Origin: Peptococcaceae bacterium
Lineage (GTDB): Bacteria > Bacillota > Peptococcia > Peptococcales > Peptococcaceae
DNA length: 42,469 nt
Direction: 5' to 3'
Assembly: GCA_017547685.1 (NCBI GenBank)
Contig: JAFYPD010000034.1
Coordinates: 1-42,469, forward strand
The notes under the pieces: model-generated
The model's input: the letters and a program-made list of their open reading frames with translations, nothing else
The model's database searches: none
Told to the model about the DNA's origin: nothing
Part shown: positions 16,111 through 22,895 of the stretch, piece after piece
Layout of the letters: every line of letters begins with the position of its first letter
How positions within the stretch are numbered: position 1 is the first letter of the stretch
Program-made: the position numbers and the translations under genes

Positions 16111-16935
16111 CTACGATATCATTTCACTTTCTACATTGTAGCCGCTCCATATCCCCATTTCCGGCCACACTGCTGAACAGTCGGAGAAATAATATGCACC
16201 CAGCGGCGTGCGCCATTTCATGGCATTAAACTGGATAACGGGCAGCGAGTATTGTTCCGTCCCGCTGGTTCTGCCGGTAATAGAAAACAGGATACCGTTC
16301 TCCCATGCATAATATTTACGCTCTTCCGCATTGATACAGCAGCCGTTTCCAGTCAGTGGAAATTCCGTAAAATACCCTTGCTCTGCCAGTTCTTCATAGG
16401 CTAATGTCAACGGTTCTACATCATGTTTACCGGCAAATATCCACGCAACAGCTGCTTTCTCGCCCTCGGTCAGTTCGCCGGGAGCACTGTCTAAATCCAC
16501 ACTGACATACTCCGCGCCGCCATTCAACCCGGCATCTTTTTCCCACAAATCATCCAATACCTGCAGATACAGCCCGCACAAATCATACAAGCCGCCGCCC
16601 GGATTTTTCTCACTGCCCAGGCTGTACACATCAATCCACTGCACCTTGCCGAAGGTTGCAGGCCAGGTTTCCTGCATATCTCCGCTGTGCATAATCTCCG
16701 CCGTCATACCGTCCTCCAGTACCGATGCATCCGCTTTCTCACCGTCCAGATACACCATGACATCATCCGCAGAAAGCGTAAACACATCTCCTGCACCCTC
16801 ACCAGCCAGTACCAGATTGCCCGATTCGGCCCCATCCACAATACGCAGCGTTATCACTTCCCCCGCCGCCTTCTGCTGACAGCCGCACATCAGCAATAAA
16901 CTGAACAGCATTATCATCATCACAGATTTTTTCAT
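16111..16935 (-). CDS. Putative lipoprotein of unknown function
   Basis: 274 residues from the ATG at 16935, set by AAGGAGG. A typical lipoprotein signal (MKKSVMMIMLFSLLLMCGC, Cys at 19) precedes a domain with short beta strands (ITLRIVDGAESGNLVLAGEG, DVMVYLDGEKADASVLEDGM, EIMHSGD), an OB-like or DUF3221-like N-terminal part, and a C-terminal part with WTF-like aromatic residues. No family could be assigned with confidence. First member (by position) of a cluster of secreted or membrane proteins between queA and the 6S-like gene. Confidence 0.78.
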   Translation of the reverse strand: MKKSVMMIMLFSLLLMCGCQQKAAGEVITLRIVDGAESGNLVLAGEGAGDVFTLSADDVMVYLDGEKADASVLEDGMTAEIMHSGDMQETWPATFGKVQWIDVYSLGSEKNPGGGLYDLCGLYLQVLDDLWEKDAGLNGGAEYVSVDLDSAPGELTEGEKAAVAWIFAGKHDVEPLTLAYEELAEQGYFTEFPLTGNGCCINAEERKYYAWENGILFSITGRTSGTEQYSLPVIQFNAMKWRTPLGAYYFSDCSAVWPEMGIWSGYNVESEMIS

Positions 16936-17012
16936 CGCAAACGCCTCCTTCTGCCTGATACCTGTATAGACGAAAACTGCCGGAAATGGTTGCATGATTT
17001 TTCCACGGCATG

Positions 17013-17037
17013 AAAAAAGAGCCCGATAAACGAGCTC
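17013..17037 (-). terminator. Rho-independent terminator after the 17048-17242 gene
   Basis: Minus-strand stem GAGCTCG-TTTAT-CGGGCTC followed by TTTTTTC, directly after the stop of the small membrane protein gene. Confidence 0.8.
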
Positions 17038-17047
17038 GCTGGAAATT

Positions 17048-17242
17048 TTATTTTTCTCTTCTGATTCCTAAAAAATAAATCACACCGCCAACCATACCGC
17101 CTAAAAATGCAGTCAGAATCCGCACCGGAAGAGAACCCTTCTGTTTTGACGGACCTACCTTCATGGCCAGAGCACTGCCGGCTGCCACCCCGATGGCTGT
17201 CGGTACCGATTTTTTCAATACTTCTGTTACATCCTGTTTCAT
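17048..17242 (-). CDS. Small membrane protein of unknown function
   Basis: 64 residues with a good site (GAGGAGG) before the ATG. Two glycine-rich hydrophobic stretches, about 15-27 (TAIGVAAGSALAM) and 41-58 (ILTAFLGGMVGGVIYFLG), are separated by a basic linker, giving a probable two-helix inner-membrane protein with charged ends. No family recognised. It lies 13 bp after the 17256-17570 gene, so these two, and perhaps the next two upstream, are probably cotranscribed. Confidence 0.7.
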   Translation of the reverse strand: MKQDVTEVLKKSVPTAIGVAAGSALAMKVGPSKQKGSLPVRILTAFLGGMVGGVIYFLGIRREK

Positions 17243-17255
17243 TATAAATTCCTCC

Positions 17256-17570
17256 TCACTGTTTCACTGCATAGTTTGCCGGATTGTTCTTATCATAATA
17301 CACCGTCAGCTTCGCACCCTCCGCCGGACAGCGTGTATTCCAGTTCACATAAAACTTGCCGGTATAGGTTTTGCCATCTGCTTCATATTCAAACGAAACA
17401 ATATGCGGAAAAGCCACACCATCGGTACTGTACAGACGCACCGCCTTTTTGTTCACCTTCAGCCACCAGCACGGGTTGGCCGCTGTCACTCTGCCAACCG
17501 TTTTTTCACCGCCAGCAATAATCTTTTCCGCGCCAATGCCCAGCAATCCTATAATGTCATGCAATCCCAT
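17256..17570 (-). CDS. DUF3592-like small protein
   Basis: 104 residues, GAGGTG before the ATG. The central and C-terminal part (FEYEADGKTYTGKFYVNWN...GAKLTVYYDKNNPANY) resembles the beta core of DUF3592 proteins, which have a 'Y.Y..dGk.Ytg...vG..v.VyYdp.nP' pattern. The usual flanking membrane helices are missing; only a weakly hydrophobic N-terminus (HDIIGLLGIGAEKII) is seen. Function unknown. Part of the minus-strand cluster 17048-18035. Confidence 0.65.
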   Translation of the reverse strand: MGLHDIIGLLGIGAEKIIAGGEKTVGRVTAANPCWWLKVNKKAVRLYSTDGVAFPHIVSFEYEADGKTYTGKFYVNWNTRCPAEGAKLTVYYDKNNPANYAVKQ

Positions 17571-17597
17571 ACAAACACCTCACTTCAATCGCCAGCA

Positions 17598-18035
17598 TCA
17601 GAAACTTGCCTCGTAATAATACCAGTTATCCATGATTTTTTCGGTATATCCGTGATTATCACTCTCCGGCTCCTGCCATGCCCATCCATTGCCATCAGCA
17701 GTCAATTTCTGCATAACACCCTGAAACGGAATCGGCTCATCATTTTCAGAATAATAAAAACCTTTATATGTGCTGGACGGCACCAGCCCCCAGCTCCAGC
17801 ACCAAAATTCAACCATATCCGGCCGATTCACACTCTTTTGGATTTTAATCAATCCTTCACTTTGCCGCACATAACCGGCATCCTGTGCTATCTGTTCCAG
17901 TTCATCGGCATGGCTTTTCACATAGCCGGTAATCAGCGTCTGATTAAACAAAAACGGGCCGAACATATTCCACACAAGCCCGATCATCAGAACGATGACC
18001 AATATCGTTACTAGTATCTTATTTCGCGTTTTCAT
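17598..18035 (-). CDS. Membrane-anchored protein of unknown function
   Basis: 145 residues. A basic start (MKTRNK) and one hydrophobic helix (about 7-24, ILVTILVIVLMIGLVWNM) precede a Trp/Tyr-rich outer domain (EFWCWSWGLVPSSTYKGFYY, GNGWAWQEPESDN, IMDNWYYYEASF). The patterned C-terminus resembles small Firmicute proteins of unknown function, but I cannot name a family. It starts 15 bp after the stop of the lipoprotein gene at 18051 and is likely cotranscribed with it. Confidence 0.7.
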   Translation of the reverse strand: MKTRNKILVTILVIVLMIGLVWNMFGPFLFNQTLITGYVKSHADELEQIAQDAGYVRQSEGLIKIQKSVNRPDMVEFWCWSWGLVPSSTYKGFYYSENDEPIPFQGVMQKLTADGNGWAWQEPESDNHGYTEKIMDNWYYYEASF

Positions 18036-18050
18036 GGGTATCTCCTTCTG

Positions 18051-18866
18051 TCACTTTGCCAGAACTTCATCCAGCAGCTGATAGGTGATTTCTACTGTAC
18101 CGGTTCGCTGTTCGCCGGTTGCTTCATCCCGGATATAATATTCATTTGTCAGACTGTGACCGTCCTCTTTGTAACTCTGAATACTGTACGATACCAGATC
18201 ATCTTCCGTATAATCACCGCCGTCATAGTCTTTATAATCCCTGTTCTCTATCAATCTTCCCCGGTCATCATAATATCGCACCATATAATACACATAACCC
18301 AAACCCATGTCAGAGCGGCTTATGCTTTTCTTATCTTCATACATGTATGTTGTTTCCGAACGCTCTGTCTTTTCCCGAATCATCCGGTTCTCGTTATCGT
18401 ACTCTTCTGTCCATTCTTCCAGTACGTTTCCCTCTGCATCAGTGCTAATAACAGTGGCAAATGTTTTATCACTGCTCCAGTTCCAGACCTGCCTGAAAGT
18501 AACACCTTCCATTCTTTTTGACTCTTTCAAGAGCGGACGGCCATCGGCATCAAATTCGGAAATAGTCTGTCCAACCAGTCGGTCTGTTTCCATGTAACTC
18601 GATTTTACCGTTTTGCGTTCATCGCCCTCCTGTACCACATAGGCAATCAGTTCGCCAGACGCATTATAACTATCCACCCGATAATTATATTCGTCTTTCT
18701 CATACTGATAAACGACTCTGCTAAACAACTCTTTATTTTCATCATAAGTAACCTGTTCTGTTATCACCCATACAGGCTCTGTCTCCGTTTGCACATCATC
18801 TGCATGATTGCAGCCAGTTACCAGACACAAAACAAGAACACATAACAATATCCAAATTCGTTTCAT
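18051..18866 (-). CDS. Putative lipoprotein with RHS/YD-like repeats
   Basis: 271 residues from the ATG at 18866, after AGAGGGAG. A lipoprotein signal (MKRIWILLCVLVLCLVTGC, Cys at 19) is followed by degenerate repeats of the 'Y-D-x-x-G-x-L/R' type: SYNASGELIAYV, EFDADGRPLLKE, STDAEGNVLEEW, EYDNENRMIREK and YYDDRGRLIENRD. Such repeats build beta-hairpin sheets in RHS/YD and MORN-like cell-surface proteins. Function unknown. Likely first gene of the four-gene minus-strand cluster 17048-18866. Confidence 0.75.
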   Translation of the reverse strand: MKRIWILLCVLVLCLVTGCNHADDVQTETEPVWVITEQVTYDENKELFSRVVYQYEKDEYNYRVDSYNASGELIAYVVQEGDERKTVKSSYMETDRLVGQTISEFDADGRPLLKESKRMEGVTFRQVWNWSSDKTFATVISTDAEGNVLEEWTEEYDNENRMIREKTERSETTYMYEDKKSISRSDMGLGYVYYMVRYYDDRGRLIENRDYKDYDGGDYTEDDLVSYSIQSYKEDGHSLTNEYYIRDEATGEQRTGTVEITYQLLDEVLAK

Positions 18867-18960
18867 CAGCACTCCCTCTTTTCCCGACACGCAATATTTC
18901 CACTTGTTAAAATTAAGATACCACAACCTGAAACTGACTGTCAATCTGCAATAAGAATAC

Positions 18961-19350
18961 TGCTATCATTTCGTGTTTATTGATGCAGCGTAACTATGAT
19001 GATCTGCAGCATCCCATGACAAAACTATGACGACTTTATGACAGAAATTCCGCTCAACCATAGGATTTATGACAACATGACGATTTTCTCCGGAAACTTT
19101 TCTGAAAAAAATAAAAATATGAAAAGTTCAGAAATAACGTCATAGTTGTCATTCTGTCATATTATGCTGTATCGGTGCTGTATTTGATGCTGTTTTTTCG
19201 TGTCAACGAATATGGTTGTGCTGTATATGCTACATTTCTATACAAAAACTACTAAAAATAAATGATTCCAGAAAAAGTTTTGTAGAATGCAGCAGATTCA
19301 GCATCACAGCATCAGCGTTTCATTTTACGTGCATGGCTGTGTACCTCTTG
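18961..19350. repeat. Clustered short direct and inverted repeats in a long intergenic region
   Basis: No gene is seen from 18867 to 19400. ATGAC occurs at 19016, 19027 and 19038 (exact 11-bp spacing), again at 19069 and 19077, and inverted GTCAT at 19139, 19148 and 19156. Then GCTGTAT or GCTGT units occur at about 19165-19193 and 19219-19225, and inverted CAGCATCA units at about 19299-19314. A hairpin AACTTTTC/GAAAAGTT (19095-19102, 19121-19128) lies between. The helical spacing suggests protein binding sites. It lies just upstream of the 6S-like gene. Confidence 0.5.
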
Positions 19351-19393
19351 ATGCACCCATTTTTCTCTCAACCAATATACCGTGAATAGTATG

Positions 19394-19399
19394 TATACT
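19394..19399 (+). promoter_or_regulatory. -10 box of the 6S-like RNA gene
   Basis: TATACT ends 3-4 bp before the predicted 5' stem of the RNA (19403), about the right distance for initiation near 19402-19406. No consensus -35 is seen 17 bp upstream. Confidence 0.5.
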
Positions 19400-19401
19400 T
19401 T

Positions 19402-19575
19402 AGCTCTGGAGATTATAAAAATTCCCCGTCGCCGGATTCTCTGCAGCAGAGCGGAACCAGACCGTCAAGGGCCTTGTGCCGCAGGCATGCTGCGCACCCT
19501 TGACTGGCTGATTCCAGCTATGCTATCAGAAAAGCAAGCGACGGGGATTATATGATTCTCCAGAGCCGTTTTTTT
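19402..19575 (+). ncRNA. ssrS: Probable 6S RNA
   Basis: The region folds as one long hairpin. The closing stem pairs 19403-19433 with 19537-19566 (GCTCTGGAGA...CCCCGTCGC against GCGACGGGG...TCTCCAGAGC). A large two-sided internal bubble follows (about 19434-19458 and 19508-19536), each side with a small hairpin (CTCTG-CAG-CAGAG; CTGG-N6-CCAG). An apical arm comes next: GTCAAGGG (19464-19471) with CCCTTGAC (19497-19504), capped by a GCAG/CTGC hairpin. A T7 tract after 19568 acts as terminator. Length (~170 nt) and bubble architecture match 6S RNA, which mimics an open promoter and binds sigma70 RNA polymerase. In Bacillus subtilis a 6S gene lies in the same general neighbourhood as ruvAB and queA. 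No conserved primary sequence was checked. Confidence 0.65.
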
Positions 19576-19594
19576 GTTTTTATTCTTTCTACTT

Positions 19595-19714
19595 TTATTC
19601 TAATTCATGTCCGCATTCCGGATAGAAATTCGGCACCTTCCGTTTCCGCAACCCAAACCGCTGTTTGCAGTATGGACATTTGTAATAGGCCAGTTTCAAA
19701 ACTTGTTTTGTAAT
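19595..19714 (-). pseudogene. Small zinc-ribbon ORF without a normal start codon
   Basis: A 39-codon frame reads ITKQVLKLAYYKCPYCKQ, continues FGLRKRKVPNF and ends YPECGHELE: a zinc-ribbon pattern with a CPYC pair and a second knuckle in which the first Cys is Tyr. A fine site (AGGGAGG) lies upstream, but the ATG it serves (19718) opens a different frame that ends after 37 codons. In the ribbon frame the only nearby start would be ATT at 19714. It is therefore either frameshifted at its start, initiated at ATT, or a decayed gene. It converges on the 6S-like RNA. Confidence 0.5.
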
Positions 19715-19783
19715 CCATGACAGACCTCCCTTTATCCATGAGCATTTTCAACATCCACATAATCTTTCACGCATAATAACACC

Positions 19784-19952
19784 GGAAAAACGGAACAAAC
19801 AGTTTGCTCAACGGCTTTCCCTCAGCTCGTCTGATACAGCTTTGTTTTCTGTTCACCTTAGCCGAACCTGCGGTTCGTCACAGTCTGAACAGAAAACGCT
19901 GTATCCGCCTCAATTCGGAAGGCGCCGTTCGCAATTCTGTCTGTTCCGTTTT
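19784..19952 (-). repeat. ~170-nt structured element, copy 2
   Basis: Read on the minus strand: AAAAA, outer stem CGGAACAGACAG with CTGTTTGTTCCG, then TTTTT. The core TTGCGA-CGGCGCCTTCCG, hairpin CGCCT-N9-AGGCG, GACTGTGACG and GAGCTGAGGGAAAGCCGT are shared with copy 1 (15928-16103). Inner helices differ but pair: GATACAGC/GCTGTATC, TTTTCTGTTCA/TGAACAGAAAA and hairpin CGAACC-GCA-GGTTCG, where copy 1 has GGATTGG/CCAAATCC. It lies in the 472-bp gap between the zinc-ribbon frame and the DUF2905 gene. The flanks 19719-19783 and 19953-20050 show nothing else. Confidence 0.75.
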
Positions 19953-20050
19953 TATTTCTTTTCAGAAATCAATATAATAAATTATTGAACTGGCGTATCT
20001 TTTGCATAAGACGTTTGTATATTTATTTTCCACATGCCACCGCAGGCGCA

Positions 20051-20180
20051 GGAAAATTTTCCGAAGCGCGTTTTTCTGCGCAAGTGAGCAAGGCAGCTTT
20101 CAAATTTGTGCCGCGCCGTGTACAAATGGTACGCAAGCAAACAAATTTGGGAGCAACACAGCTATACGGAAATTTAACGT
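20051..20180 (-). repeat. Structured 3'-UTR repeat, copy B
   Basis: Follows the DUF2905 stop (20187) directly. Inner arms CAAATTTGT (20101-20109) and ACAAATTTG (about 20141-20149) enclose a hairpin of GTGTAC and GTACGC; outer arms carry GGAAAATTTTCC and CGGAAATTT. Copy A at 11483-11597 has different middle arms but the same shared blocks (TTTCCGTAT, TTGCGTACC, GCCTTG on the minus strand) and the same position, directly after a stop codon. It is longer than copy A by an extra hairpin (GCGCG...CTGCGC, about 20066-20081). Confidence 0.6.
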
Positions 20181-20186
20181 GTCTGC

Positions 20187-20408
20187 CTATCTGTTGAATA
20201 AGTTTAGGATAAAACTCAGTACCACACTCATCACAATACAGCTCACAATCGGGAAGTAAAAGCCTCCGCCGTTTTCTCCTTTGATGACAATATCGCCGGG
20301 CAGATTGCCCAGGCTGATGAAGCGGCTCAGAATGATAATCACCGAACCGATTAAAATGGCACCCAGGCCAAGCATAATCAGCATTTTTCCTAATTCGGTT
20401 CCGTTCAC
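20187..20408 (-). CDS. DUF2905 family membrane protein
   Basis: 73 residues from a GTG at 20408 that overlaps the ruvB stop (GTGA) and follows GGGGGA; a longer frame from an ATG at 20423 lies inside ruvB and lacks a site. Two transmembrane helices (about 9-30, [20 protein letters not shown], and 51-70) flank the conserved loop [21 protein letters not shown], the DUF2905 signature. In many Firmicutes this family sits directly after ruvB, as here. Function unknown. Confidence 0.9.
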   Translation of the reverse strand: MNGTELGKMLIMLGLGAILIGSVIIILSRFISLGNLPGDIVIKGENGGGFYFPIVSCIVMSVVLSFILNLFNR

Positions 20409-21454
20409 AGGTCTTCCCCCCATAAGGTTTCAGATGGTGCTGCTGTTTTCTGCTGCATCGGAATTCCCAAATGCTGATAAGCCAACGGCGTACAGATACG
20501 GCCCCGCGGTGTACGGCTCAAAAAGCCTCGCTGCAGCAAATAGGGCTCGCATACATCCTCGATGGTGCCGCTGTCTTCATTAATGGTGGCAGCCAGTGTC
20601 TCCAGCCCTACAGGGCCGCCGTTAAACTGCCGGATAATGGTGGTCAGCACGCGGTGGTCGATTTTATCCAGCCCTTCGGCATCAATTTCCTGCATAGTTA
20701 AGGCTTTATCGGCAATCTCTTTTGTAATCAGGCCGTCGCCTTTCACCTGGGCGAAGTCACGCACACGGCGCAGAAGCCGGTTGGCAATACGCGGTGTCCC
20801 GCGGGAGCGGCGGGCAATTTCCAATGCGCCGTCTTCTTCAATCGGCACTGCTAAAATATCGGCGCTGCGGGTGACAATCTGTTTCAATTCCTCCACCGTG
20901 TAAAACTCTAACCGCTCGATAACACCAAACCGGTCACGCAGCGGTCCGGTCAGCATACCGGCTTTTGTGGTGGCTCCGATTAAGGTAAACGGCGGTAAAT
21001 CGATGCGCAGTGAGCGGGCAGCCGGGCCTTTGCCAATCATAATATCCAGCGCAAAATCCTCGATTGCCGGATACAGCACTTCCTCCACGGTGCGATTGAT
21101 ACGGTGAATCTCATCAATAAACAGCACATCATGCGGTTCCAGATTTGTTAAAATAGCGGCTAAATCCCCGGCCCGTTCGATAGCAGGGCCGGATGTGATT
21201 TTAATCTGCACATTCAACTCGTTTGCAATGATATTGGCCAGCGTGGTTTTGCCAAGCCCCGGCGGGCCGTACAGTAGCACATGATCCAGCGCTTCACCGC
21301 GGGCTTTGGCTGCCTCCACATAGATACTCATATTTTCTTTTACTTTGCTCTGCCCGATGTAATCGTTCAGCGTTTTCGGCCGAACTTTGTTGCCTTCCAT
21401 GTTGTCGTCAGACATCGCGTGTGGCGTAATCAGGCGTTCGTCTTCAAAATTCAC
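20405..21454 (-). CDS. ruvB: Holliday junction branch migration ATPase RuvB
   Basis: 349 residues, GTG start at 21454 with GAGGG upstream. The hexameric AAA+ motor drives branch migration with RuvA. Seen: N-terminal [12 protein letters not shown], Walker [13 protein letters not shown], Walker B LFIDEIHR, sensor [10 protein letters not shown] and arginine finger PLRDRFGV, then the winged-helix C-terminal domain ([40 protein letters not shown]). It follows ruvA by 31 bp and overlaps the DUF2905 gene. Confidence 0.98.
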   Translation of the reverse strand: MNFEDERLITPHAMSDDNMEGNKVRPKTLNDYIGQSKVKENMSIYVEAAKARGEALDHVLLYGPPGLGKTTLANIIANELNVQIKITSGPAIERAGDLAAILTNLEPHDVLFIDEIHRINRTVEEVLYPAIEDFALDIMIGKGPAARSLRIDLPPFTLIGATTKAGMLTGPLRDRFGVIERLEFYTVEELKQIVTRSADILAVPIEEDGALEIARRSRGTPRIANRLLRRVRDFAQVKGDGLITKEIADKALTMQEIDAEGLDKIDHRVLTTIIRQFNGGPVGLETLAATINEDSGTIEDVCEPYLLQRGFLSRTPRGRICTPLAYQHLGIPMQQKTAAPSETLWGEDL

Positions 21455-21485
21455 ACTAATCCCTCATTCCGTTGCGAATGGCCGC

Positions 21486-22097
21486 CTAGATTCTGGCCAG
21501 CAGCTGCAGCGCTTTTTTGATAATGGTCTGTTCATCCGCGCCCTGCATCTTTTTCAGTTCCGGATAAATTTTGCGCACTTCGCTTTCATGATACCCCAGA
21601 CTCAGCAGTACATCGGTAATATCATCTTTCATCATAGCCGGTGCCGGCGTGATTTCCGGCAGTTCCATCCCGGCAGCCGCAAATTCTTCCAGAGCCGAGG
21701 CGGGCAGTTTATCTTTCAGCTCTAATACCAGACGCTGGGCGGTTTTCCTGCCGATGCCCGGCACTTTGGTTAAAAAGTCAACATTTTCACTGGAAATGGC
21801 CTGATACAATCCACTCAGAGTACTCTGCCCGATGATGGCAAGTGCCCCTTTCGGCCCGATGCCGGATACATTCAGCAGTGTCATGAAAAATTCCCGCTCT
21901 GCCCAGCTCTCAAAGCCAAACAGCTGCACGGCATCTTCCCGCTGATGATAATAAATGTAAAATTCACAGGTCTGCTGCTGGCTGTAACGCAGTAACCGGC
22001 TGGCCGGAATCTGCACCTCGTAGCCCACAGCACCACACAGCACCATGATGCTGTTTTGGGTTTTATGTATAATAGTTCCTTTCAGATAACTAATCAT
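21486..22097 (-). CDS. ruvA: Holliday junction-binding protein RuvA
   Basis: 203 residues. N-terminal OB domain (MISYLKGTIIHKTQNSIMVL, FGFESWAEREFF), central helix-hairpin-helix pair (NVSGIGPKGALAI and KVPGIGRKTAQRLVLELKDK) and a C-terminal domain (DVLLSLGYHESEVRKIYPEL) that contacts RuvB. The ATG overlaps the ruvC stop (ATGA), indicating translational coupling. The stop is TAG. Confidence 0.97.
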   Translation of the reverse strand: MISYLKGTIIHKTQNSIMVLCGAVGYEVQIPASRLLRYSQQQTCEFYIYYHQREDAVQLFGFESWAEREFFMTLLNVSGIGPKGALAIIGQSTLSGLYQAISSENVDFLTKVPGIGRKTAQRLVLELKDKLPASALEEFAAAGMELPEITPAPAMMKDDITDVLLSLGYHESEVRKIYPELKKMQGADEQTIIKKALQLLARI

Positions 22098-22588
22098 CGC
22101 TGCGTACTCCTTGTTCTGGTCTGATGATGATGGGTGTGGCAGATGGCAATGGCCAGCGCATCGGCGGCATCGTCCGGCTTTGGCACTTCCCGCAGGCCCA
22201 GAAAGGTTTTCACCATAAACTGCACCTGCTGTTTTTCGGCTCTGCCGTTGCCCACCAGCGCCTGTTTCACCTGAAGCGGCGTGTATTCATGCACCTGCAG
22301 CCCTTTCTGCGCGCAGGAAAGCAATAATACACCGCGTGCCTGTCCCACGGTAATGCCGGTTGTAATATTTTTATTGAAAAACAGTTCCTCGATGGCCACC
22401 TGCTCCGGCTTCCACCGGTCAATAATCTGATTCATCTGCTCATAAATCATAACCAGCCGCTGCTCCATCGGCACACCGGCCGGTGTGCTGATGACACCGT
22501 AATCCACCGGCTTGATAGAGTTTCCCGCCACACGGATAATCCCGAACCCGGTAGTGGCTGTGCCAGGGTCAATGCCCAGTATAATCAT
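22094..22588 (-). CDS. ruvC: Holliday junction resolvase RuvC
   Basis: 164 residues. Cleaves Holliday junctions. Acidic active-site residues are in ILGIDPGTATTGFG (Asp7), VAIEELFF (Glu) and KPDDAADALAIAICH (C-terminal Asp pair), with an RNase H-like fold and the family's QARGVLLL segment. AAGGAG precedes the ATG. First gene of ruvC-ruvA-ruvB-DUF2905. Confidence 0.97.
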   Translation of the reverse strand: MIILGIDPGTATTGFGIIRVAGNSIKPVDYGVISTPAGVPMEQRLVMIYEQMNQIIDRWKPEQVAIEELFFNKNITTGITVGQARGVLLLSCAQKGLQVHEYTPLQVKQALVGNGRAEKQQVQFMVKTFLGLREVPKPDDAADALAIAICHTHHHQTRTRSTQR

Positions 22589-22778
22589 AACGCGTTACTC
22601 CTTGTTCTTTCGCTTGCGGTACAATTTCCTCTGTTTTGTATCGAAACAGAAAGCATGTTTGCTTTTTATTATATAGTAAAACAGCCCGGAAGAAAAGGAA
22701 AAAGTCTCATTACAGCACATTCCTTTCTGCGAATTTTGTTATAACCTTCTTTAATCGTGTATACAGTATCTCTTATTA

Positions 22779-22850
22779 TGATAAATAATTCATATACATC
22801 ATTTCTTTTGATGTATCCCACTTGCGAAAATTCTGATTTTATGCTATCTT
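22779..22850 (+). promoter_or_regulatory. Promoter and putative operators of the amino acid ABC importer
   Basis: Within the 307-bp gap 22589-22895: TTGCGA (22822-22827), 17 bp, then TATCTT (22845-22850) preceded by TGC. Upstream lie an ArgR-like box TGATAAATAATTCA (22779-22792; 12 of 14 positions fit TGAATWWWWATTCA) and a palindrome ATACATCA-N7-TGATGTAT (22794-22816). An arginine- or amino-acid-responsive control is inferred only. The rest of the gap (22589-22778) shows nothing clear. Confidence 0.45.
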
Positions 22851-22895
22851 TCTGCTATCAGTATTAAAACTTGTATTTCAAGGGGGATTTTCAAA

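Noticed and set aside
18961-19350. CRISPR array
   Set aside because: Repeats are 5-8 bp, irregular and lack spacers of constant length; no cas genes are present.
19402-19575. SRP RNA, tmRNA or RNase P RNA instead of 6S RNA
   Set aside because: The GGAAG/AGCA SRP loop, a CCA-ended tRNA-like end and the RNase P core motifs are all absent; the single long hairpin with central bubble fits 6S best.
18867-20186. Protein-coding genes in the long gap, such as the plus-strand frames at 19985-20259
   Set aside because: They have no ribosome-binding site, lie over structured repeats and match no family.
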